DNA of 25,358 nucleotides, from the NCBI GenBank assembly GCA_947057505.1, contig CAMSEM010000008.1, positions 1 through 25,358 on the forward strand. The letters run 5' to 3'. The stretch is from an uncultured Clostridium sp. (lineage in GTDB: Bacteria; Bacillota; Clostridia; TANB77; CAG-508). Below, one piece after another: positions 14,653 to 22,298 of the stretch (its first letter is position 1; each line of letters starts with the position of its first letter). The notes under the pieces are model-generated. The model had not been told where the DNA came from and did no database searches. It saw only the letters and a program-made list of their open reading frames with translations. A program made the position numbers and the translations under genes.

Positions 14653-17026
14653 TTATTTCAATTCCACTACAGTTACTCCCATTTCTCCCTCACCAAAGGT
14701 GCCTAATCTAAAAGACTTTACATGAGAATTTGTTTTTAAATACTTGTGAATTCCTTCACGCAATTTGCCAGTTCCTTTTCCATGAACAATGCGAATAGGA
14801 GAAATATGAGCAAGCGAGCAATTATCCATATATTTATCAATTACATAAACAGCTTCATCTACATTTTGCCCAATCACATTAATTTCAGGCGAAATTGTTT
14901 GTGACTTAGAATGCATAGAAGTGTGAACAGTACTTTGTGCCATAGAAGCAGTAGCATTAGAAGATTGGTTTTGCATTTTGCTTAGCTGTTCTAATTTTAG
15001 ATTCATTTTAAGCAATCCAACTTGTACTAAAACCTCATTTGATTTATTGATATGAGTACTTACAATAGTACCAGAATTTTGTAAAGAAGGAATCCAAACA
15101 GTTAAACCTTCTTTAAGTTCGTGTGCATCTAAACTATCAGTAGCATTTTCAAGCAAGGTATCAGTAGGAGCTAATTCTTTTATTTTTTGGTTTAACTTAT
15201 CTCGTGATTGATTAGCAAACTTCATATTAGCTTGTTCTTGATTGAGTAGTTGTAAAATGTCATTTACTTCTTCTTTTGCATCTAACACAATATTCCTTGC
15301 ATCACTTTTTGCCTTATCTAATAAAGCTTTCTTCTTAGAAGTTAGCTCATATTTTTCTTGCTCTAAAGATTGCCTTAAAGTAGCAATTTGGGTTAAATTT
15401 TTTTCTATTTCTTCTTTTTCTTTTTCGATTGTTAGTTTATCTTCATATATATTTTTCAGTAATTCTTCCATTGAAATTTTGTCTTCTTTTAAATGAGTAG
15501 TAGCATCATCTAATATATTCTTAGATAATCCTAATTTTTGGCTAATTTCAAAAGCGTTGCTTTTTCCTGGAATGCCAAGCAATAAACGATAAGTAGGTTT
15601 TAGGTTTTCTAAGTCAAACTCAAAACTTGCATTTTCAAAACCAGTAGTTACTAAAGCATATTCTTTTAATTCTGGATAGTGCGTAGTAGAAAGAATGAAG
15701 CAACCGCTTATTTTTCAAAAAGTTTAAAACACTAATAGCCAAAGCAGCACCTTCTAAAGGGTCTGTTCCAGAGCCAAGTTCATCTAACAAAGCCAAAGAG
15801 TTACTATTACAGCTATTCGTAATAGCTATGATATTTTTCATGTGAGCAGAAAAGGTACTTAAGTTTTGTTCAATACTTTGCTCATCTCCAATATCTATAA
15901 AAATATTAGAAAATACACAAATGCTACTTTTTTCACTACAAGGAATAGGAATTCCAGAATAAGCCATAAGAAGCAATAAACCAACTGTTTTTAAAGCAAC
16001 TGTTTTACCACCAGTATTAGGACCTGTAATTAACAAACATTCATAATCTTTTCCTAAACAAATATCAATAGGAACTGCTATGTTTTTATCTAACAAAGGG
16101 TGCCTTGCTTTATAAAATTCAATTACTTTTTTAGAAGTTATTTGAGGAAGTACAGCATCTGTATTTTTCCCATAAAAAGCTTTAGCAAAAATAAGGTCAA
16201 GCTTTCCAACTAAATTTAAGTTTTGCTTTAATTCAGAAGTATAAGGAAAAAGAGTAGCAGAAAGAACTTGCAAAATTTTTTGAATTTCTATTTCTTCTTC
16301 CATTTTTACATGATTTATTTGATTGTTTAGCTCAAACACTGCCATAGGCTCCATATATAAAGTAGAACCACTACTAGAAGTATCATGAACAAACCCTTTT
16401 ACCATTTCTTTATATTCTTCTTTTACAGGTATAACATAACGGCTATTGCGAATCGTTACAATAGGATCCATAATATATTTAGCAAATTTAGCAGAATGAA
16501 GATAAGAGTTTAATTTATCTTTTACTTGCATTTCTAAGCTCTTTCTATTTTTTCGTAAAGCAAAAAGTTTTGAAGAAGCATTATCTGCAATTGTGTTTTC
16601 ATCTAATATTTTAGTAGAAATATTTTTTTCAATAGTAGGATTAGAATAAATATTAGAAAAATATGGTGTTAAATTAGAAAATGGCAATAAATCAAAATTT
16701 TCATCTTGATAAAAATAGTCATGCAAGCTAGAAGATAATTGCAAAAATTTAGAAAGTGCAAGTAATCCCTTTAAAGATAAAGTTTGATTACTTTCTAATA
16801 TTTTCATATATGTTTCTAACTCTTCTATTTCAAATAGAGGTAAAGAACCTTTTTGATGTAATAAATTAAGTGCTTCATTTGTTTCTGATAAACAATTTTC
16901 TACAGCCATTGGCTCAAAATTAGGAAGCAACAAATTACATTGCTTTTTTCCTAAATATGTCTTGCAATAACTTTCGATTATTTGTATAATTTGAGTATAT
17001 TCTAATTTTGTTAAAAATGTATCCAT
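14653..17026 (-). CDS. mutS2: Endonuclease MutS2 with Smr domain, +1 frameshift at CGG
   Basis: MutS2 is a MutS-like ATPase without the mismatch-recognition domain. It has been linked to recombination control and, in Bacillus, to splitting collided ribosomes. The zero frame from ATG 17026 gives the core, Walker A GPNTGGKT (335-342), and Walker B LALLDELGSGTDPLEG (D415, E416). It then runs off at LNFLKNKR. The break is AAG CGG T (minus strand; CGG is 15706-15704, codon 441). Skipping one nucleotide gives FLKNK-GCFILSTTHYPELKE, the conserved H-loop, then LLGIPGKSNAFEIS, a long coiled coil and the C-terminal Smr nuclease domain (IRIVHGKGTGKLREGIHKYL). The span of 2374 nt is 791 codons plus one, matching the usual length near 790 aa. 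AAAGGA precedes the ATG. Intact conservation on both sides argues for one functional gene read with a +1 shift. The unshifted product would have Walker A and B but no H-loop or Smr domain. Confidence 0.9.
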
Positions 17027-17110
17027 ATAAAAAATCCTTTCAAAATACTATGGATATTATGCCATAAATTTGGATAAAATACAAGTAAAATGCGTAAGGA
17101 GAAGCAAAAG

Positions 17111-19258
17111 ATGAGTAAAAATACTAAATATAAAAAAATAGTAAATGCAAAAAGTCAAAGTGGTATTACATTAATTGTATTAGTAATAACAATTGTAGTT
17201 ATGCTAATACTTGCTGGTGCTACCATTAATATGGTAGTTGGAGAAGGCGGTATTTTAGAACAATCACAAAAAAACAAAAAAGCGCAAGAAGAAAAAATAA
17301 AAAAAGAAGACACCGAAGTAGATAATTTGATAGAAAAAGCAGATGAGGAAAGAAATAAATATACTAATGAAATAAGAAATGGAACCATTGTGCAAGATGG
17401 AGAAACAGTATGGGATGAAGAAACTCATACAGCAACCATAAAACTAAAAACAACTGAAATTGTACCAGAAGGAACAAACATACAATATCAAATAGATAGT
17501 ACACAAGGAACATGGATTTTATATCAAGAAAGTGGAATAGCAAACTTAAACCATGGAAGTACTGTGTTTGCAAGACTATATGATGGAAAAAATAAAAGTA
17601 AAGAAACTGGAATTAGTATTATAGATGGCATAGAACCAGAATTAGCAACAATTATGAATCTACCAACATCTGCAGACTCAGGAACAACCATAACAGCAAC
17701 AGTAACACATAGAGATAAACAAAGTGGTATTAACTTAAGTAATTGCAAATGGATTTTTAACGATATTGTAAATATAAATAAAGAAGATAATATATGGAAT
17801 ACAGCACAGACTTTCAATACTAGCACAAATCAAATTAGTATAACAGTTCCAGATACCGCAAAAAATTATTACTTACATGTCCTATCAGTAGATAATGCAG
17901 GAAGAAAAAGAGTAACTACTTCGGTATCAGTAAAAGTAAAAGCGCCAAATCCAAATACTCCAATCACAACAGGGTTTGGAAAAATAGATATTGTATGGCT
18001 AGATGAAAACAACAATATCATACCACAGCCCAAAGAACCAATATTAGGAACAGCTGGTAATAAAATGACACCAATCAAATGGGATGGAACAACTGAAAAA
18101 ACAGCAAATGAAGCCAATAGTGGAAATGATTGGTATGAATATAAAGCAATAACGGGAAATGCAGATAATAATGCAAGCCATTGGGCAAATGCCAAAACAC
18201 AAAATGGAAGCTATTTTGTATGGATACCTAGGTATGCCTATAGAATAACCTATTATAAAAGCGAAACAGACAATACCATAACAGGGTATTATGATGGAAA
18301 TGGAATGTGGAGTGCAGAAACAGGAGTAATCAAATATGCCCTAGAAGAAGGAATAGAAACAGTAGAAGCAGAAGATGGAAACAAATATATAGTCCACCCA
18401 GCCTTTGGAGCAAAACCAAAACAAGTAGGGGAAACAGATGCAGACTACACTACAAGAAAAACACAAAACATCAATAATGGTGGCTGGGGAAATACTCTTA
18501 CAGGTTTTTGGTTCGCTAAATTTGAAATGAGTGGAACAGGAAGTACAAACTTAGCAAGTACACCAGGAGTGCAAAGCTTAAGAGATAAAACAATAGGAGA
18601 ATTCTATACCATAGGAAGAGAAGCAACCTATGGACAAACAGGAAGTATAGATAGTTTTGATAATAAAACAAGTTTCATGAATAGTCATATGGCAAAAAAT
18701 AGTGAATGGGGAGCAGTAGCATATTTAACCCATAGTCAATATGGAAGAAATGGGCATGAAATAGCAATCAATCGAAATAGTAGTTTCTATACAGGAGGAG
18801 CACAAGGGGAAACAGCATATACAAATGCAAATAATCAAAAACAAAGTACCACTGGAAACACATATGGTATCTATGACATGAGTGGAGGAGCTTATGAATA
18901 TACAGCAGCATGGAATACCAATACAAGTAGTTATATCAGCAATGGAAGCACATTTGCAACAACAGGAGGAGCAAGTACCGAATATGCAACAGCCTATAGA
19001 GGAACAAGTAATAGATATGGAAGACATATTTATACTGTATGTAAAACAGGAGATGCTACGAAAGAAGTTTACGTAAGTGGAGAAACTGGATGGTTCGGCG
19101 ATTCCTCTAATTTCGTTTATTCGAGCTATCCATTCTTCATACGCAATGGCAATTACGTTGACGGGAGTTATGCTGGTGTATTCTATTCGAACTGCAACAG
19201 TGGCAATTCTGCTAGCAATTTTGGTTTCCGCGCGGCGCTCGGTCCTGAGGAGTTTTAG
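17111..19258 (+). CDS. Large prepilin-leader surface protein with C-type-lectin/FGE-like variable C-terminus
   Basis: This 715-aa protein starts with a short basic region and a type IV prepilin-like leader (SGITLIVLVITIVVMLILAG). A Gly precedes the hydrophobic run, but the usual Glu at +5 is absent. A charged coiled coil follows (QKNKKAQEEKIKKEDTEV), then an immunoglobulin-like region (about 170-290, VDNAGRKRVTTSVSVKVKAP). The C-terminal half resembles the formylglycine-generating-enzyme/C-type-lectin fold: GSYFVWIPRYAYRI, GGWGNTLTGFWFAKFEMSG, NSEWGAVAYLTHSQYG, YGIYDMSGGAYEY and a final SNFGFRAAL. No catalytic Cys pair is evident, so binding rather than enzyme activity is likely. The start is ATG 17111 (AAGGAG 9 nt upstream) rather than ATG 17090. 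The last ~170 bp have a different base composition and look like a hypervariable region (separate entry). Confidence 0.82.
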   Translation: MSKNTKYKKIVNAKSQSGITLIVLVITIVVMLILAGATINMVVGEGGILEQSQKNKKAQEEKIKKEDTEVDNLIEKADEERNKYTNEIRNGTIVQDGETVWDEETHTATIKLKTTEIVPEGTNIQYQIDSTQGTWILYQESGIANLNHGSTVFARLYDGKNKSKETGISIIDGIEPELATIMNLPTSADSGTTITATVTHRDKQSGINLSNCKWIFNDIVNINKEDNIWNTAQTFNTSTNQISITVPDTAKNYYLHVLSVDNAGRKRVTTSVSVKVKAPNPNTPITTGFGKIDIVWLDENNNIIPQPKEPILGTAGNKMTPIKWDGTTEKTANEANSGNDWYEYKAITGNADNNASHWANAKTQNGSYFVWIPRYAYRITYYKSETDNTITGYYDGNGMWSAETGVIKYALEEGIETVEAEDGNKYIVHPAFGAKPKQVGETDADYTTRKTQNINNGGWGNTLTGFWFAKFEMSGTGSTNLASTPGVQSLRDKTIGEFYTIGREATYGQTGSIDSFDNKTSFMNSHMAKNSEWGAVAYLTHSQYGRNGHEIAINRNSSFYTGGAQGETAYTNANNQKQSTTGNTYGIYDMSGGAYEYTAAWNTNTSSYISNGSTFATTGGASTEYATAYRGTSNRYGRHIYTVCKTGDATKEVYVSGETGWFGDSSNFVYSSYPFFIRNGNYVDGSYAGVFYSNCNSGNSASNFGFRAALGPEEF
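19085..19258 (+). other. Candidate diversity-generating-retroelement variable region
   Basis: From the ACT codon at 19085 to the stop, GC is about 46% compared with about 35% or less in the rest of the gene. Third positions switch from A/T to mostly C/T, with long runs of NNY codons (TTC GGC GAT TCC TCT AAT). AAY template codons randomised at adenines would give exactly this, and NNY codons never produce stops. The segment encodes the surface-loop end of a C-type-lectin-like fold and finishes in GGT TTC CGC, then the GC-rich block CCGCGCGGCGCTCGGTCC (19228-19245), resembling the GC element at the 3' end of DGR variable regions. No template repeat or reverse transcriptase is present in the window. 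Confidence 0.5.
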
Positions 19259-19342
19259 GACGCATGTGGGTACGTATGGGGACGTAAATATTTTTTATGT
19301 AAATCGATTATACCTTTATGATATTAATAATTTAATTAACTT

Positions 19343-19380
19343 AAAGCTAAGTTGTAATATGTTTTTTCAATTTAGCTTTT
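19343..19380. terminator. Probable terminator hairpin
   Basis: AAAGCTAAGTTG (19343-19354) pairs with CAATTTAGCTTT (19368-19379), 12 bp with one G-T pair, ending in a short T run. It lies between the surface-protein gene and the convergent GDT1-family gene. The rest of the 297-bp gap 19259-19555 shows no gene or other structure. Confidence 0.5.
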
Positions 19381-19555
19381 ATTTATATAATCTATCAGCT
19401 TTCTTCTATCTCTCTTTATTTTTTGAACTTGTCAATTTATTCGGCAATTAATAAAAATATATCTTATGAAACCTTTATTAATCATTCCAATCTACACTAA
19501 CTTTAAAATTAAACAATACAATTTTTGAAATATAGGCAAAATAAATAACAAACAT

Positions 19556-20167
19556 CTAACCTAAATAAAACTGTAAAAATCCAATAAATCCAAAAAGTAA
19601 AAATAGAACCCCAGAAATTTTTTGCATCATCTTTTCTGAAACATATTGATTCAAAAACTTACCAAAAAGAATGGCAATAAAATCACATAATACCATCGCA
19701 CAAATAGCACCTAAAATAAGTGGAATTTTAAAATTAGGGTAACCAATGCCAAGTCCTATAGAAGCTAAAAAGGTCTTATCTCCTAATTCTCCTATCATAA
19801 TACATAAAGCAATTAAAATGCAGTAATTTATTTTCATATGAGTCAATTTATAAATAAAATTTGGATGTGAAGTATCTTTCGCATCCTTATTTTTAGGTGA
19901 AAAACTTAAAATACCCATTAAAATAAAAGAACTGTAAGTAAAAAACTGAAGTATAAAGTGAAGAGTTTCATTTTCCAAAAGTCCAATATGACTGCCAAAT
20001 AAAATAGCAATGCCATGGCTAAAAAAGGAACCAATAGCAACACCAAGTAAAATTTTGTAGGTCTTATCCTTACCAGAAAAAGATAAAACTAAAAGTTGTG
20101 TTTTATCGCCAAGTTCGCTAATAAATATCATAGCAAATGAGATGAAAAATGGGTAAATTAAGTTCAT
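19556..20167 (-). CDS. GDT1/TMEM165 (UPF0016) family cation transporter
   Basis: This 203-aa protein has six or seven membrane segments in two homologous halves. Each half carries the family signature E-x-G-D-K-T: ELGDKT at residues 18-23 and again at 127-132. These acidic motifs form the cation site in UPF0016 proteins, which exchange Mn2+ or Ca2+ for protons. In bacteria the best-supported role is manganese export. The ATG at 20167 has AGGAG 9 nt upstream. It is a single gene. I looked upstream for a yybP-ykoY manganese riboswitch, which often controls such genes, and did not see its conserved core; a repeat-like element is there instead. Confidence 0.87.
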   Translation of the reverse strand: MNLIYPFFISFAMIFISELGDKTQLLVLSFSGKDKTYKILLGVAIGSFFSHGIAILFGSHIGLLENETLHFILQFFTYSSFILMGILSFSPKNKDAKDTSHPNFIYKLTHMKINYCILIALCIMIGELGDKTFLASIGLGIGYPNFKIPLILGAICAMVLCDFIAILFGKFLNQYVSEKMMQKISGVLFLLFGFIGFLQFYLG

Positions 20168-20216
20168 TTTTGATAACTCCTATTTCATAATGTTTACAAC
20201 ATTGCAAAATCATAAG

Positions 20217-20329
20217 ACCTGTTTTTCGTTCCGTCCCTACATCGCACAAACTGTAAATAAAATTTCGCTGTGCTCATTTTAAGACAGTTTGTAAGCTTGC
20301 TGGTCCCCACCGCCTCACTACAAACAGGT
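20217..20329. repeat. Nested inverted-repeat element upstream of the GDT1-family gene
   Basis: Outer arms are ACCTGTTT (20217-20224) and AAACAGGT (20322-20329). Inner arms are ACAAACTGT (20246-20254) and ACAGTTTGT (20284-20292). GC-rich islands CCGTCCCTAC and TGGTCCCCACCGCC lie between the arms and are unlike the surrounding AT-rich DNA. On the minus strand they read like the GGGACGG repeats at 8768 and 24835. This may be a decayed MITE or a structured leader. Apart from this and the promoter at 20421, the gap 20168-20532 is empty. Confidence 0.45.
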
Positions 20330-20420
20330 ATTAGATTTTACAAATATCAAAGTAATTCACTTTTCTTAATGAAATATATATTCAAAAATGTGAATTCTAT
20401 GTAAAATATTAAAAAAAGGA

Positions 20421-20449
20421 TTGATAAGTAAAAAAGATAATGATAAGAT
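20421..20449 (+). promoter_or_regulatory. Promoter for the Gld-type ABC operon
   Basis: TTGATA (20421-20426), a 17-nt spacer and TAAGAT (20444-20449). Its position suits a transcript entering the ABC operon, with a leader of about 80 nt to the GTG start. Confidence 0.5.
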
Positions 20450-20532
20450 AAGAAAAGCAAATTTTTTTTGCGGAAATAAGGGATACAACCTATTTTCGCA
20501 ACATGAAAAATAAAAAAGAGGAGGAGTCTAAA

Positions 20533-21606
20533 GTGATACAAGTAAAAAATGTCACAAAAAAGTATGCGAATAACATAGCCGTTGATAACATTAGCTTTGA
20601 AGTAAAAGACGGCGAAGTAATAGGACTTTTAGGACAAAATGGAGCTGGTAAAACCACCACAATGAACATGATAACAGGTTTTATGGAACCTACAGAAGGG
20701 CAAATTATAGTAAATGGATACGATATATTAAAAAAGCCTAAAAAAGCAAAAAAACAAATAGGTTATATGCCAGAAGGTGTTCCATCTTATACTGAATTAA
20801 CAGTAAAAGAATTTGTCACTTATATGGCAGAATTAAAACTAATAAAAAGAGCGAAAAAGAAAGAAACCGTAGAAAAAACATTGCAAGAAACAGGCTTAGC
20901 AGAGGTACAAAACAAACTAATTCGTAATTTATCAAGAGGTTATAAACAAAGAGTAAGCTTAGCAGGTGCACTAGTAGGAGAGCCAGATGTCATTATATTA
21001 GATGAGCCAACAGTTGGTTTAGACCCAAAACAAATTACAGAAATTAGAGATTTAATAAAAAACTTAGGAAAAAAGCATACCGTTATTTTAAGTAGCCATA
21101 TTTTATCAGAAGTAAGTCAAATTTGTGAAAAAGTAATTATTATTAATCAGGGAAAAATAGCGGCAATAGACTCACCAGAAAACCTAGAAAAGAAAACAAA
21201 AGAGAAAAATACACTTATTCTTACTGTAGAAGATAATCAAAGCAAAATGGAAAAACTACAAGAAAAAGTAAACGAAATAGAAGAAATTAAATTATTAAAA
21301 GATAACCAAGATGGTACAAAACAATATGCCATTACTTCTAGCCCAAATGTAGACCTAAGAAAAAAACTATTTGACATTTTACCAAAAGAAGAAATTACCA
21401 TCTTCGAACTAAAGAAAAGCGAGTCAACCTTAGAAGAAGCATTTATTAAATTAATTGAACTAGACCAAAAACAAAGTAAAGAAAAACAAGAAGAACCAAA
21501 AAAAGAAGAAAAAAAGAAAAATCTAGAAAAACAGCCAAAAGAAAAGAAAGAACAAAAAGAATCAAAAACAAAAACAAATAAAAAACAAAAAGGAGGAGAA
21601 AAATAA
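20533..21606 (+). CDS. ABC transporter ATP-binding protein (Gld/Nos-type)
   Basis: This ATPase has Walker A GQNGAGKTT (residues 34-42), the variant signature LSRGYKQR common in ABC-2 export ATPases, Walker B DVIILDEPTVGLDP and the switch His in ILSSHILSE. It pairs with the permease that follows, and the three-gene order (ATPase, ABC-2 permease, GldG-like protein) is that of the gliding-type ABC exporters. The substrate is unknown. I chose GTG 20533 (MIQVKNVTKKY) because GAGGAGGAG lies 6 nt upstream; ATG 20503 has no such site. After residue ~300 there is an unusual Lys/Glu-rich tail of about 55 residues (KEKQEEPKKEEKKKN and so on), probably disordered. Its stop codon overlaps the next start (TAATG). 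Confidence 0.9.
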   Translation: MIQVKNVTKKYANNIAVDNISFEVKDGEVIGLLGQNGAGKTTTMNMITGFMEPTEGQIIVNGYDILKKPKKAKKQIGYMPEGVPSYTELTVKEFVTYMAELKLIKRAKKKETVEKTLQETGLAEVQNKLIRNLSRGYKQRVSLAGALVGEPDVIILDEPTVGLDPKQITEIRDLIKNLGKKHTVILSSHILSEVSQICEKVIIINQGKIAAIDSPENLEKKTKEKNTLILTVEDNQSKMEKLQEKVNEIEEIKLLKDNQDGTKQYAITSSPNVDLRKKLFDILPKEEITIFELKKSESTLEEAFIKLIELDQKQSKEKQEEPKKEEKKKNLEKQPKEKKEQKESKTKTNKKQKGGEK

Positions 21607-22277
21607 TGTGGGCAGTATATAAAAAAGAATTAAAAAGCTATTTTCTATCTCCTATTGGATACATAGCAATAGGAATATTTCTAATTATTTTTAGTATTAT
21701 TTTCTATTTAACAACCGTTAGTATGGGAGCATACGACATGGGAAACCTATATTTTAATACAGCCAGATATGGTTTATTAATTATAGTACCAATCATTACT
21801 ATGAGAATGTTTGCAGAAGAAAGAAAAAATGGAACAGAACAACTATTATTAACTTCGCCAAGAAGCATTACAGGAATTGTACTTGGAAAATTTTTAGCAG
21901 CAGTTACCTTAATTGTAATTACCTTACTATTTTCTTTAGTATACTATGCCATTTTGTGCTTCTTCAAGGCGCCAAACTTAATAACTACTCTTGTAGCAAT
22001 ATTAGGGTTTTTGCTAGTAGCTATGGCAGCAATTAGCTTAGGTATGTTCATCTCTAGCCTAACAGAACATCAAGTAGTAGCAGCAGTAATTACTATTGTA
22101 CTATTATTTTTACCAAATTTAACAGGCACACTTAGTATCATTGACTTAATGCAACTATATCAAAAATTTCCAGCAGGGCTTATTTCAATCAATGAAGTTG
22201 TTTGCTTATTAGCCTTTATGGTAATGTTTATCCTATTTACAATTATCATAATGCAAAGAAGAAAATCAGTAAAATAA
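21606..22277 (+). CDS. ABC-2 type permease (GldF-like)
   Basis: The 223-aa protein has six membrane segments and begins MWAVYKKELKSYFLSPIGYI, the characteristic start of GldF-type ABC-2 permeases. The cytoplasmic MRMFAEERKNGTEQLLLTSP motif, which contacts the ATPase, follows the second segment. The start overlaps the ATPase stop by one base, so the two are translationally coupled, and AAAGGAGG sits inside the end of the upstream gene. It should form the membrane channel of the exporter with the ATPase at 20533. Confidence 0.9.
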   Translation: MWAVYKKELKSYFLSPIGYIAIGIFLIIFSIIFYLTTVSMGAYDMGNLYFNTARYGLLIIVPIITMRMFAEERKNGTEQLLLTSPRSITGIVLGKFLAAVTLIVITLLFSLVYYAILCFFKAPNLITTLVAILGFLLVAMAAISLGMFISSLTEHQVVAAVITIVLLFLPNLTGTLSIIDLMQLYQKFPAGLISINEVVCLLAFMVMFILFTIIIMQRRKSVK

Positions 22278-22298
22278 TTTAAGGAAGGAAGAAAAAAC

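Noticed and set aside
14653..15582. A separate gene starting at ATG 15582 (minus strand)
   Set aside because: It starts within the conserved MutS2 LLGIPGKSNAF region, and there is conserved sequence in the same frame upstream back to the CGG site. It is the second half of mutS2.
1695..17026. Calling tcdA, rarA and mutS2 ordinary pseudogenes or sequencing errors
   Set aside because: Three single +1 shifts, all at the only in-frame CGG codons in the window and with intact conservation on both sides, are not expected from random decay or from non-homopolymer sequencing error. Read-level checks are still needed.
18725..19027. Cysteine-rich minus-strand open frame inside the surface-protein gene
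   Set aside because: It is a shadow of biased codons on the other strand, with no ribosome-binding site and no recognisable motif.
19077..19451. Plus-strand open frame overlapping the variable region and running past the stop
   Set aside because: It lies in another frame of the variable region; there is no conserved protein feature and no suitable start signal.
20168..20340. yybP-ykoY manganese riboswitch upstream of the GDT1-family gene
   Set aside because: The conserved core loops of that riboswitch are not visible; the sequence looks like a repeat element.
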